Shown in pieces: positions 42,171-51,675 of a stretch of DNA of 61,594 nucleotides. The translations under genes were made by a program, and so were the position numbers. Position 1 is the stretch's first letter, and every line of letters starts with the position of its first letter. The notes under the pieces are model-generated. The model worked only from the letters and a program-made list of their open reading frames with translations, was not told where the DNA came from and did not search any database. The DNA is from a virus: IMG/VR virus record IMGVR_UViG_3300023440_000006, positions 1-61,594 of that record; one strand, 5' to 3'.

Positions 42171-43423
42171 AGCACCTCTCCGACTGGTAATGAGGATTGA
42201 GTTTTAGCAATCCCACCAGAATCAATTCCCTTAAATAAATCTACCCATTGTTTACCAATCTTCCACCACTGGATGCTATCAATGTACTCGCTACACTTGG
42301 CAACTTTTTCTTTTGCCTTACCAGATTGCACATCTCTGTAGCAATCTTCCATGGTATTGACAATATCATCAATGAGAGCAAATGGACGGTAACCTGAATT
42401 ATCAATCCAGGTCATTTCTCTACACTTATAAAGATAACCTCTTTCACCTTCATTCAGTTGTTCTGGAAAGCAAGTATTGTATGGGCATACCAATGGTAAA
42501 CCTGCACTTGCAGCTTCAAGGTGCGTAAGACCCCAGCCTTCACCGAGCGTTGTGGTAAGGAAGGCGTCACCAGTATTATAGAACAAGTTTAAAATCTCTA
42601 CGGGGAATGGCTTACTAGCTGCATAGCCCTTAGGGAAGATAACGTCCCTTGCTGGGTCTAAACCTAAGTCAGCTACAGCTGCAAACAGATCAATCGTTGT
42701 ATCCCGAGCTGCAGCGTGAAGGTATAGTTTGCTATTAGGGTGTCGCTCTTGGAATCTCTTAAATGCTAAGATGGTTCTTGGAATGTCCTTTCGTGGACTG
42801 TTTCTATTTACCTGCATCCATACGAAGGTTTCATCATTTTGAACATTAAAGAACTTCTTTCTAAACTCTCGACGTTGATTTCTATCAATAGGGTAAAAAT
42901 CCTTAGTATCTACGCCATGATTAATGATGGATAGCTTATTGAGAACTTCAGGTGTAGTTTTTGCAGTCTCTTCTTTACCAAATTTGCAGTAGGCAACTAT
43001 ATGGTCTGCTACCTGGAGCATTGTTTTGGCTGCAGATAGAACATGGCAATCTACTGGATAGTAGTAAACGATAGTTGGTACCCTTTTTCCTTGTGCTCGC
43101 ATCTGTTGAAATAGCTGTGGAATTTTCTTTGCAGTCTCTTCAACAACAAATGTGTCGTTCATGATCCATACATAATCATATATGCCTCTTGCTAGAGACT
43201 CTAGAAACATCTTATTTCCATATGGATCTCTTGGGTCATTAAGACGAGCTGGAACAATCTGATAAGGGAACTGATTTTGATCAATAAATTCTCCACCATA
43301 GTTAATAGCTAATTGATCAATGTTGAAAATTTCATTTAGTGCCTTAAGTACATGTTTAGATACGACTCCGAACCCTGTGCCTGCAGTTACAGAGTCAGAC
43401 CAAACCAATAGTTTTTTCTTCAT
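42167..43423 (-). CDS. Glycosyltransferase (GT4-like)
   Basis: A 418-residue protein with TAGTGFGVVSKHVLKAL at the N-terminus (the FGVVS-type acceptor loop), VWMQVNRNSPRKDIPRTILA in the donor domain and TTLGEGWGLTHLEAASAGLP with the EX7E pattern. It resembles the first enzyme of a phage surface-modification cluster. Strong AGGAG at the start. Ends in a poorly conserved tail. Confidence 0.85.
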   Translation of the reverse strand: MKKKLLVWSDSVTAGTGFGVVSKHVLKALNEIFNIDQLAINYGGEFIDQNQFPYQIVPARLNDPRDPYGNKMFLESLARGIYDYVWIMNDTFVVEETAKKIPQLFQQMRAQGKRVPTIVYYYPVDCHVLSAAKTMLQVADHIVAYCKFGKEETAKTTPEVLNKLSIINHGVDTKDFYPIDRNQRREFRKKFFNVQNDETFVWMQVNRNSPRKDIPRTILAFKRFQERHPNSKLYLHAAARDTTIDLFAAVADLGLDPARDVIFPKGYAASKPFPVEILNLFYNTGDAFLTTTLGEGWGLTHLEAASAGLPLVCPYNTCFPEQLNEGERGYLYKCREMTWIDNSGYRPFALIDDIVNTMEDCYRDVQSGKAKEKVAKCSEYIDSIQWWKIGKQWVDLFKGIDSGGIAKTQSSLPVGEVL

Positions 43424-43431
43424 GAGAACTC

Positions 43432-45579
43432 CTAGAAGTTAATCTCGCAGACATCACCATCACAAAATTTTGAACCTGCGATCTGTTTTTCTTTCTGACC
43501 TGATAAATCTAACTTACCAAGTGATTCCTTGTAAGCCAGAATATCAGTAACACTTGCTGCCTGATATGGCATTTGATCGTAGGTTGTATTGTCAAGTGGT
43601 AAGAAGGATAGTGTTTTTACAAATGGAGCTACTGTTTCAATAGCAGGGAGAATATCATCCCCCTCTTCTGGCTTTACTGTCACTGTGCAACTAACTGCAT
43701 TGTCAGACCAGAAATATTGCATTTCTCGGACAGTAGCTAGTTGTTCCCAAATGGTGACATCTGCTTTACCCTTGTTAAAGCTTTCTTCAACTACTGGGAA
43801 ATATACTACAATGGAGCCTCCAAGTTTTCCAAAACGCTCTCTAACGGTTTCATTATGCATACCTTCTGTAGAAATATTTTGTAGAGGTTTTGAGCACAGT
43901 GCCTGAACTTCTTTCTTATTCCATTTCTGTTCTGGATAGATTACCTTAAGAGCAAGCTGTAGTTTTTCCCAGTCAGTTACAGAATATTCAATACGGAAGT
44001 TAGCGTTAAGAAGTTTTTCTACATATGGTGAACTAGCAGCTACACGGACAGTTCTCCAGTATGCTTCACTATGAGTAAAGTGTACACCAGGCCAAGCCCC
44101 AGCAAGAATAGATACAGTACCAGAAGGCTTTACGGTAGTAATACGATTGCTTTCTGGAACACCAAGCCAACGAGAATAAGAGATATCCCAACTCTTTACA
44201 ACTTGGTATCCTTCATCACAAAATTTGTTCATGAAGACTTGGCGGCCGTACTTATTGATTGCCTGCTGAATACCAGACATAGAACAACCAATACGACGAT
44301 TGCGTAGCATAACACTATTTGTTCTTTCATCATGTGTTGGAATGAGTGTAACAGATTTAGCATAGAGATAAGCAAATTTAAGCGTACGCATATAGTCTTC
44401 TACATCTTCATGATTAGCAGGGAATGTTTCAACTAAACAACATAACTCATAGCTTTCAAGTTGCTGTTCACCACATGGGTTAAATCCCATAACATGGTCA
44501 TACCGACGATCAGTTTCAGGTAACCAACCATCTTTTACTCGCCCGTAGTGGCGAGCGTTATCTAAGAAAATAAGCCCTGGCTCACCATTGTGAACAAAGC
44601 CATTAGCTACTTTGCTGAAGTCTGAAAACCTATCTACAAATACAGAATTATTAGATGCCCAGCGACGATCTAATAATTCATCTTTATGAAGGTCATAGCT
44701 CTTCATATTAACATAGTCAGTATCTTCTAACTCACCGATAGCAATTTCTGCACTACGCCGTACATTCCCGGCTACTACACACTTTCCAATAAAATTAAAT
44801 ATATCAACGATAGCTACAGAGGTAATCTCCTTTCCATCAAGTTTTTCTAAGATATTGCGGATACTGTCATGACAATCTTTAAGTGGAGCAGGTCCAGAAG
44901 AGGACCCGCCAAAACCTTGGATGGGTAGACCAGCTGGACGAATTTTGCTGTAGTCGAATCTCAGCACATGATTGCCTTTGTGATAGCTATTGATTAAGTC
45001 ACGTACAGATGTTATCCAGCCTTCTCTAGAGTCGGGAACTGTAAATATTGTCTCGTTACCATTTGGCTTATGAAGCTTAACATTACCGGCCCCTTTAGTA
45101 TCAAATCCTATGCCTACGCCAAGCATGAGCATATCCATAGCCCACGCAAATGGAGAACCTAGCTCTACGTTAATATCTTCTGTAGAAATAAAGCCACAGT
45201 TATTTAAAGCAGCAGAGCCAATACGATTTACGTGGTCAGTTCCCATCATCCATAATCCACGTCCAGGAGGAAGGAACTTAAAGTTCCACATACGGCGGAA
45301 CATCTCTTGAGCACTGCGCTGGGCTTTATGTCCATTCCACGTAAGGCCCTGTGATTTACAATGCTTCTCCTGAGCTTTGTAGCATCCATTAACTACACGC
45401 TCAAGGGTATCTACAAACTCTTCTTGAGTACCATCATCTTTTATACGAGCGTAAGTGCGCTTGTAAGTAAAATAAGAGAGATCATCATATCCCCAGTTGG
45501 GTTGCTGGCCTCTATACTCATTTAGAAAATTTTCAGATAGTTTAAATGTTGGTTTTATAGATGAGTTAAACATTACCAC
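43432..45579 (-). CDS. nrdJ: Class II adenosylcobalamin-dependent ribonucleoside-triphosphate reductase
   Basis: The 715-residue protein matches monomeric class II reductase: FLPPGRGLWMMGT near residue 103, the active-site FNPCGEQQLE, KPSGTVSILAGAWPGVH and the C-terminal redox pair CDGDVC (Cys706, Cys711). It reduces NTPs to dNTPs using host vitamin B12 cofactor, without oxygen dependence. A GTG start at 45579 sits five bases from GGAGG, and ATG at 45573 is an alternative. It heads the leftward unit after a small gap holding a hairpin. No B12 riboswitch fold was recognised. Confidence 0.92.
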   Translation of the reverse strand: MVMFNSSIKPTFKLSENFLNEYRGQQPNWGYDDLSYFTYKRTYARIKDDGTQEEFVDTLERVVNGCYKAQEKHCKSQGLTWNGHKAQRSAQEMFRRMWNFKFLPPGRGLWMMGTDHVNRIGSAALNNCGFISTEDINVELGSPFAWAMDMLMLGVGIGFDTKGAGNVKLHKPNGNETIFTVPDSREGWITSVRDLINSYHKGNHVLRFDYSKIRPAGLPIQGFGGSSSGPAPLKDCHDSIRNILEKLDGKEITSVAIVDIFNFIGKCVVAGNVRRSAEIAIGELEDTDYVNMKSYDLHKDELLDRRWASNNSVFVDRFSDFSKVANGFVHNGEPGLIFLDNARHYGRVKDGWLPETDRRYDHVMGFNPCGEQQLESYELCCLVETFPANHEDVEDYMRTLKFAYLYAKSVTLIPTHDERTNSVMLRNRRIGCSMSGIQQAINKYGRQVFMNKFCDEGYQVVKSWDISYSRWLGVPESNRITTVKPSGTVSILAGAWPGVHFTHSEAYWRTVRVAASSPYVEKLLNANFRIEYSVTDWEKLQLALKVIYPEQKWNKKEVQALCSKPLQNISTEGMHNETVRERFGKLGGSIVVYFPVVEESFNKGKADVTIWEQLATVREMQYFWSDNAVSCTVTVKPEEGDDILPAIETVAPFVKTLSFLPLDNTTYDQMPYQAASVTDILAYKESLGKLDLSGQKEKQIAGSKFCDGDVCEINF

Positions 45580-45604
45580 GTTCGCCTCCAGGGTAAACTA
45601 CTCC

Positions 45605-45627
45605 CTGCAAGTGTTATACACCTGCAG
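45605..45627 (-). promoter_or_regulatory. Hairpin in the leader of nrdJ
   Basis: CTGCAAGTGT and ACACCTGCAG pair with one mismatch around TAT. It lies about 15 bases before the nrdJ ribosome binding site in the 71-base gap. There is no T-run on the leftward side, so an operator or leader control is more likely than a terminator. Confidence 0.35.
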
Positions 45628-45650
45628 ATATTAATATTCTTTATTTCCTC

Positions 45651-46652
45651 TTAGAGAGAAGCAGCAATCATACAGCCACGAGAGACTGCACGCAGAGGGT
45701 CGTGCGCATGTCTTACGTCTTTTACCTCAATAGGCAGTTTCTCTTCCTCTAGCTTCTTTCTAAACATCTCGACAAATCCATTGGCACGACTAGTGCCACC
45801 AGCAATAACAATTACTAATGGATCCTTAAATTTAGGTAGTTGATTCGAACTTTCAAGAGCGACTTTTAAGTTTTTAATTGTATAAGTGATTAGTCTTTCG
45901 TAATAGGCTGAGCATGCATTTAGAACCTGACTATCAGATGCCTCACCAATAGTGAAGCCACCGCCTTCCTTCTCTGCCTGTACAACAGAGTCCGGGAGCC
46001 CAGTAGCTACTGCTACCATACGATCAATCCAATCTCCAGATTTAGTTGTAGCGAAACGAGCAATAGCTTCGCCATTAGACATCACACAGACGTTAACCAT
46101 GCCAGCACCATGACTGAGAGCAATACCTGTATAATCTTCGTCTTCTAGTTCTGAATAACAGATAGCTTCTGCCTCATTGATCGGATGTGCGTCATATCCA
46201 ACTTCAGCTAGATCCTGACGTAAAATATCTTCATGATAACCAACATCAAAATCTTCTAGGGCCTGGTCTACAGGCTGGCCTGGAACAGAATAAATAAGTT
46301 TTTCACCAGGTGTTTCAGACTTACCAACTACCTCATGAAGAATAAATTTAAGAATTCTTCTTGCGTCTTTCTCTTGCGGAGCAAGAACACCGCGTACCAT
46401 TGGTCGCGAAGCGGAGTCATGTCGTTCAACAGCCTTTTCGATAGCATCGGCACCAATTACAATAAAAGATCCATCTTCATCTTTAAGAAATGTTTTTCCA
46501 GATAGACCTTTTTCAATCATTCGAGTAGCAATAGGTGTTGATGGTTTAATCCGATAGAACGCATCTCTAAATTCTTTATATTTTACTTCTCCATCTTCTC
46601 CTGCTCGAGAAGCAATAACAAATGATGTACCAACATCAAGTCCAACAGGCAT
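45651..46652 (-). CDS. Actin/Hsp70-type ATPase (ParM/MreB-like)
   Basis: The 333-residue protein has the ASKHA-fold motifs: phosphate-1 GLDVGTSFV at residues 4-12, INEAEAICY, phosphate-2 ALSHGAGMVNVCVM and the adenosine motif VIVIAGGTSRANGFVEMF. Such proteins form filaments that move DNA, plasmids or phage nuclei. The best start is ATG 46652, seven bases after AGGGAGA, not the TTG at 46658. It neighbours virion genes and a coupled coiled-coil gene. The nearest relatives, whether ParM, MreB or Hsp70-like, cannot be fixed by eye. Confidence 0.8.
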   Translation of the reverse strand: MPVGLDVGTSFVIASRAGEDGEVKYKEFRDAFYRIKPSTPIATRMIEKGLSGKTFLKDEDGSFIVIGADAIEKAVERHDSASRPMVRGVLAPQEKDARRILKFILHEVVGKSETPGEKLIYSVPGQPVDQALEDFDVGYHEDILRQDLAEVGYDAHPINEAEAICYSELEDEDYTGIALSHGAGMVNVCVMSNGEAIARFATTKSGDWIDRMVAVATGLPDSVVQAEKEGGGFTIGEASDSQVLNACSAYYERLITYTIKNLKVALESSNQLPKFKDPLVIVIAGGTSRANGFVEMFRKKLEEEKLPIEVKDVRHAHDPLRAVSRGCMIAASL

Positions 46653-46654
46653 AA

Positions 46655-47146
46655 TCAATCTCCCTTCTTAAGCGCACGCAGTTTAGATAGATTACTCTTA
46701 AGTTTTGAGTCTTTTTCAGATTTTATTTCGGCTAACTCATCAAAGCCTTTTTTAATGCCAGAAGTATCTACCTCTGTTACAAAAACAGATTCATCCATTT
46801 CGACGCCTATTGGAGCATTTAGATTGGCTGAGCTAGCATGTTGACCTCGACGAGGTTCATTCATTATAACTGGAGACCCATGAATGACAAGACCAGATTC
46901 AGCCAGCTTTTGAAGAGCTGCAAGCACTTCTTTTTGAAGAGCCATTTGCTCCTCATGCATCTCTCTCATTTCTCGAACTAATTCTTTCTGATTCACAGTT
47001 TCAGATTCCCCTGGCTCGAAAGGTATGGATACTTTGATTTCTACTCCAGGCAATGAAAAAAGACGGCGTGGTGTTAACACACCGTCCTTATTCTGGAGTG
47101 GAGACGTTCTTATGAGACGACGATAGTCCAGTTTCCTATGGTCCAT
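46655..47146 (-). CDS. Unknown protein coupled to the actin-like ATPase
   Basis: A 163-residue basic protein with a helical, coiled region (ELVREMREMHEEQMALQKEV) and a Lys-rich C-terminus. Its stop lies beside the actin-like start, within a few bases. It might be an adaptor binding filament or cargo, as ParR does for ParM, though no ribbon-helix-helix motif is seen. Confidence 0.6.
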   Translation of the reverse strand: MDHRKLDYRRLIRTSPLQNKDGVLTPRRLFSLPGVEIKVSIPFEPGESETVNQKELVREMREMHEEQMALQKEVLAALQKLAESGLVIHGSPVIMNEPRRGQHASSANLNAPIGVEMDESVFVTEVDTSGIKKGFDELAEIKSEKDSKLKSNLSKLRALKKGD

Positions 47147-47496
47147 GTAACTTCCAAATCATTGACAGGTCCAGTTATTATTTCATCTGTACCTACAGGT
47201 TGTGCCTCCATGGAATTATCAATCTTTTCAACCCCTTGTGCGAGGTTAAGATTTTGACCATGGAGAGGACCATCGAAGACACCATCCCCTCGTACTGGAT
47301 AAATTTTGCGAACTACATTTCTACGAACCTTGAGATCAGAGCCACCAGAAGTTTCAATAACAACTTTATTAGCTGGCCCCCCTAGTGTTTTAAGAATATC
47401 TAAGATATCTCCACTAGAGACATCAGCATCAGTAAAGACCTGCGCTCTTTCACTTGAAGGAACGAGACGGTCGACGGGCTTAGCAAACTTAGCCAT
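47110..47496 (-). CDS. Unknown small probable virion protein
   Basis: A 128-residue beta-rich protein (ANKVVIETSGGSDLKVRRNV, LEVTWTIGNWTIVVS) with an Asp/Pro-rich middle, ahead of the large tail-type genes. AAGGTGA precedes the ATG. The fold looks like a structural or assembly protein; it overlaps the next gene by 37 bases. No family is recognised. Confidence 0.55.
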   Translation of the reverse strand: MAKFAKPVDRLVPSSERAQVFTDADVSSGDILDILKTLGGPANKVVIETSGGSDLKVRRNVVRKIYPVRGDGVFDGPLHGQNLNLAQGVEKIDNSMEAQPVGTDEIITGPVNDLEVTWTIGNWTIVVS

Positions 47497-47505
47497 AAAA
47501 TCACC

Positions 47506-49362
47506 TTACCAGTTAATTATGATGATACCACTGGTCAGGGTGTCATCAAGTTTGTTTGTCAGAATGACGTGGTTTATGCCACTATGTTCGATCAAAACAC
47601 CTGGATTATTTCCATTAGCTGTTGTATGGATTGGAAGAATAGCTCCTTCATTATATCCGGCTACTGCTAGTGTACTGAAGGTTACAACCTGAACCTGTGG
47701 ATACATTCCAGCTGAATGAGCAATCGTAATACTAGAATCATTCAATAGTCCAGAAATAGTCTCCTCATATCTACGGAAAGATGCGCTTGTATTAATAGCG
47801 CTAATATCTTGTTCGTTAGTACTTATTCGAACATCAAGGCCACTTACATCTAATACAAGATTATTAATATCTGAATCATTAGAGTTAATCTGTCCCTGTA
47901 AAGTACCAGAGATGAGAGTGTCTGCTGCGATTCTGGCTGCTTCTTCAGAATCAATTTGAGACTGCAATGTTCCAGATACAGTAGTTAAATAGGAATCTAG
48001 GTTTAAGATCTGACTGTTAAGTAATCCTGACTGAGTTATAAGGTCTGTTGCTACTTCTTGAAGAGCACCTTCAACAAAGGGGGATCCATAAAGAGAGCCG
48101 GAGTCTACAATGGTGACTTGTCCGGCTGGGGCAAACCCACCGACAGTAGCTACTTCAGTAAGATCTGTACTATGAGGGTTATTGGTATCATTAATGTGGC
48201 CACTAGTTAGTGCTGATAATCCAAAAGTATCATTGCTACCAAGCGCGGCTGCGCTTGCTAGTCCGCCAATAGCTGTAGTAAGGTCGTCACCCTGAGAGAA
48301 TCCAAAGACATTAGAGTAGTTTGGGGTATTGTCAGTTAGCGATGAGCGACCTGTATAGTCACGCTCAGCGTTAAGTCTAACTTCTAGGTTTTCAACATCT
48401 GTATAGTCGTAACCCCATGGATTTGTATTAGAACGTGTAGCCGAACCCTTAAGTTCAGTAAGTTTTTGTAGATCAGTAGGTACTACTGTCAGAGGATTCC
48501 AGTTTGAATTTAAAGTAAGAGCTGTGGCCCAGCCAGAAGAGGAATCTTTGAGCAATCTAATCTGTGCTCGAATTTCGTTAAGATCTTCTACAAGATTACT
48601 AGGTGTGCCAGCAAAAAGATCATTTATACCAGTACCAGTGGCAGAAGTAGGACCTACACGTTCTTGGCTTAAGGTACCACCGGTGATATCGTCAGCAGAA
48701 AAAGTGTGCTGCAGGCTAATATCATTATCCCAGTTGCCACCATGGAGTTCTAATAGAACATCCACCATAGAACGAACAGAATTAGCTAAGATTTCAGAAC
48801 CGTCAACACTGAAGGTAGCGAAAGCTGGACCATACAAATCTTTAGCCAATTGTAGAATGTTGATCTGGTTTTGCTGTGAACGTCCATCAATGGAAGTGGG
48901 TGATGACTGAAGAGATGAGTTAAAGATGTTAATGCCAATAGCAGCTTGCTGGTCTGAGGTTAGGCCACCTGCACCACCAGTATCAGAAATCTGATTTTCT
49001 AAGTTTGCTACAGCTACATCAAGAGCGTTATAAACATCAAGAAACTGCTCATAGATAGTTGTAGGCCTATTAAGGGCGTTAATAAAGAACTGGCCATTAC
49101 CAGTGTTAATATTTGCATCGCTGTTGGCGAATATGGTCCGTCCATCAAGACCATTTTTAAAGGCATCAACAGTTTCGTCTAGAGTACCATCAGGTAGGCG
49201 AGATCCGAGAGGGACAATGAAGTTGTTCCATTGCTCTTGGATCCGAGTTACGTCTCTAATCACCTCGGCCTGAAAATCGTTCTGCTGAGCAGAACTGGTT
49301 GGTCCTCTAAATCTTTGATTTCTAAGGACAGTAGAGATGAGAATATTGGATGGACGTGTCAT
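47506..49362 (-). CDS. Large virion protein, probably tail fibre
   Basis: The 618-residue protein has an N-terminal helical part, a Gly/Asn/Thr-rich middle and a C-terminal segment with coiled-coil heptads and repeated SGTLQSQID and SGTLQGQIN, as in trimeric fibres. No enzymatic motif is seen. It begins behind GGAGG and lies with the other virion genes. Fibre or baseplate identity is inferred. Confidence 0.65.
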   Translation of the reverse strand: MTRPSNILISTVLRNQRFRGPTSSAQQNDFQAEVIRDVTRIQEQWNNFIVPLGSRLPDGTLDETVDAFKNGLDGRTIFANSDANINTGNGQFFINALNRPTTIYEQFLDVYNALDVAVANLENQISDTGGAGGLTSDQQAAIGINIFNSSLQSSPTSIDGRSQQNQINILQLAKDLYGPAFATFSVDGSEILANSVRSMVDVLLELHGGNWDNDISLQHTFSADDITGGTLSQERVGPTSATGTGINDLFAGTPSNLVEDLNEIRAQIRLLKDSSSGWATALTLNSNWNPLTVVPTDLQKLTELKGSATRSNTNPWGYDYTDVENLEVRLNAERDYTGRSSLTDNTPNYSNVFGFSQGDDLTTAIGGLASAAALGSNDTFGLSALTSGHINDTNNPHSTDLTEVATVGGFAPAGQVTIVDSGSLYGSPFVEGALQEVATDLITQSGLLNSQILNLDSYLTTVSGTLQSQIDSEEAARIAADTLISGTLQGQINSNDSDINNLVLDVSGLDVRISTNEQDISAINTSASFRRYEETISGLLNDSSITIAHSAGMYPQVQVVTFSTLAVAGYNEGAILPIHTTANGNNPGVLIEHSGINHVILTNKLDDTLTSGIIIINW

Positions 49363-49376
49363 CTACTTATTGCCTC

Positions 49377-51674
49377 CTATACGGCCAATTTGATCCTATA
49401 TTCATCAAATACAGGGCTGATTTCACCATTACTAGTTCTTAACTCAGCTTTTAGGGCTGCAAAACTAAATAGCTCATCAGTTAAGTTGAATTCTAACACG
49501 AACTGCTCGTTCATGAAGTCAGCTATATCATTTCTTGTATTTACAACAAAGACATAAGAGAGCGGAGCATTAGCTGAGCTAGCAATAATCCTAGATGTAC
49601 CTGGAGCATCAGTATCTACCGCAAATTTATTGAAATCATTATTGGCTATATTATTGACAATATCGAATACACCAACTCGAGTCGCGATAATTCCAGCAAA
49701 TCGATCTACACCTACATAGACTTGCTCCGCATCATCAGGATATAAGGAGCCGTACTGATAGCCCTCAATAAGCATTTTTTGATTATAGGGATATAGAATA
49801 TCTACACTTTTTAACTCTTGCAGAGTATTCAGACCTGGAGGAAGTGCTCTCCAGTAGTCTTTATGAACTCGAACTGTATGAACTCCCTGAGATAAGACAT
49901 CTGGGCCGATGGTGCCTGTATAAGAAACTTGGTCGATACTAATTGGATATTCTCCAACATCAATACTCATGCCCTGAGATGCCTCAATCTTGATATTGGT
50001 ACTATAGTAGGGTTCTTTATATTCCCATCCAATTTGTATACCGCGGACAAGTTTAGTTGCATCATTGAGAGCAATACCCTTCTCACCTACGTTTCTCCAT
50101 AAGGTTGCATTATCAATATCTATATTGGTAGATTTATCTATCTGAACATCTAAGATTTTATGTCCTGCTTTAGCAAGGAAATATCTTTTATCATTCTGAT
50201 TAAATGGAACTGGGTTTTTATTTTCACAAGGAGTCTCAATGATTGCGCCAGTGCTATCTTGTTGTAGTAATGTGTAGTTACGGGCTGGAGATTCAAAGTT
50301 ACTGCCACCAGTAGCATCATATGAGATACCAATACCAGTCTTTTCCAGAACAGAAATAGTAGCAAAATTAAGTACTTGTGGGTGTACGACCTCATTTCTG
50401 TTCAGAGGGGTAATGGGGGTCCACAAGCGGGTATCTTTGTTGTCGACAATATGTCCTGGTTCAGTCACAAACCCATTGCTTGTAAGCCACTGAGGAGTGC
50501 CGTTATCATTACGAGCTACTGCTATGAGGTAATCAATAAAAGTATTACTGCTGGTTACTTCACAAACTTCAAGCGTTAGCTTGTTGAAGAGGGTTAATGT
50601 ATTGTCTGGTTTTGTGATAGATAACGGCTTGCTAACAACGACCCCCTTAAAGGAAGGGTTATTATTAAAGGCCTCTTTATAAAGCCCAATTTCTCGAGCT
50701 CCAAATTCATATCCAAAAAGATTATCAGAAGTAATGAAATCATGACCATTTTTTTCGATGATCAATTTTAGCTTTAGAGCTTCTATCTCTGGAAATGTAA
50801 ATTCCATCTTATCCAAAGACTCTAAAACAGTATTAACTGATGGAACTCTATTAAAATTAACTCCATCAACTGAATACAGTAGAGTAATTTTGGTACTAGA
50901 ATTTTGTTCTGAAGTGTGGAGTAAAATTTGAATTTTAGAAATAGCTTTAGGCTGAACAAAAGATAAGGTCAGATCAGCGATTAGCGGAGCTACTCGACTA
51001 CTGGTTAATACATGTGTTTTCCAATAACGATTCTCATCTCTAAAGGCAAATCGTGGTTCGGTATTATCTACATTGCTTACACTTACAACATTATTTTGAT
51101 CTAAGATATTAAAGCTAGCCTGGTTACTGGTTAAATCATTAAGGAATAGTCTATCTACGAAGGCGTTAATGCCTGTAGATTTAGCCATAGTTATCAAGTT
51201 TTGCTTTAGGTTGATACTGATATTTTTAGATAGATCTTGATCAATTAGTTTGGTGTCAGTAAAAGTATCACCGACAATATCGAAGAAGCCTTCTGTATCT
51301 GCAGCAAGGGCGAGTAGACGTGCAATACGACCTTCAAGATCTGAAATTCTATTTTCAAGACGGTCAGCTTTAGATTCCCATCTATCAAAAAGCTTTACAG
51401 CTTTATCCGTGCTTACAAATAAGGCTCGGAAGACTGTGTCTAGATCTTCTTTAATGGTGTTGGTTGTATTATTAAATTTAGTAGCGCTTGATTCTTCATT
51501 CCTAGTGACAGCATAAGTATTAAAGTCAAAACGAGGCAGATTCAGATCATTCGTATTTATGAACGTGTTGAACTGGGCAGAAATCTCTTCAATTGTAGGT
51601 ACTTGACCAGTTTCAAGATACGAACGAATGATCTTTTCTAGGACCTCATCTGCTCTAATCTCAGCAATTGTCAT
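49377..51674 (-). CDS. Large virion protein, paralogue group A
   Basis: A 765-residue protein: an N-terminal helical region with VPTIEEISAQFNTFI, a coiled ENRISDLEGRIARLL, then a long beta-rich part including AISKIQILLHTSEQNSSTKI, like an F5/8 (discoidin) carbohydrate-binding or jelly-roll fold. Order and size match the two genes upstream, so the three look like paralogues. Probable tail or baseplate fibre protein. Confidence 0.65.
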   Translation of the reverse strand: MTIAEIRADEVLEKIIRSYLETGQVPTIEEISAQFNTFINTNDLNLPRFDFNTYAVTRNEESSATKFNNTTNTIKEDLDTVFRALFVSTDKAVKLFDRWESKADRLENRISDLEGRIARLLALAADTEGFFDIVGDTFTDTKLIDQDLSKNISINLKQNLITMAKSTGINAFVDRLFLNDLTSNQASFNILDQNNVVSVSNVDNTEPRFAFRDENRYWKTHVLTSSRVAPLIADLTLSFVQPKAISKIQILLHTSEQNSSTKITLLYSVDGVNFNRVPSVNTVLESLDKMEFTFPEIEALKLKLIIEKNGHDFITSDNLFGYEFGAREIGLYKEAFNNNPSFKGVVVSKPLSITKPDNTLTLFNKLTLEVCEVTSSNTFIDYLIAVARNDNGTPQWLTSNGFVTEPGHIVDNKDTRLWTPITPLNRNEVVHPQVLNFATISVLEKTGIGISYDATGGSNFESPARNYTLLQQDSTGAIIETPCENKNPVPFNQNDKRYFLAKAGHKILDVQIDKSTNIDIDNATLWRNVGEKGIALNDATKLVRGIQIGWEYKEPYYSTNIKIEASQGMSIDVGEYPISIDQVSYTGTIGPDVLSQGVHTVRVHKDYWRALPPGLNTLQELKSVDILYPYNQKMLIEGYQYGSLYPDDAEQVYVGVDRFAGIIATRVGVFDIVNNIANNDFNKFAVDTDAPGTSRIIASSANAPLSYVFVVNTRNDIADFMNEQFVLEFNLTDELFSFAALKAELRTSNGEISPVFDEYRIKLAV

Positions 51675-51675
51675 C

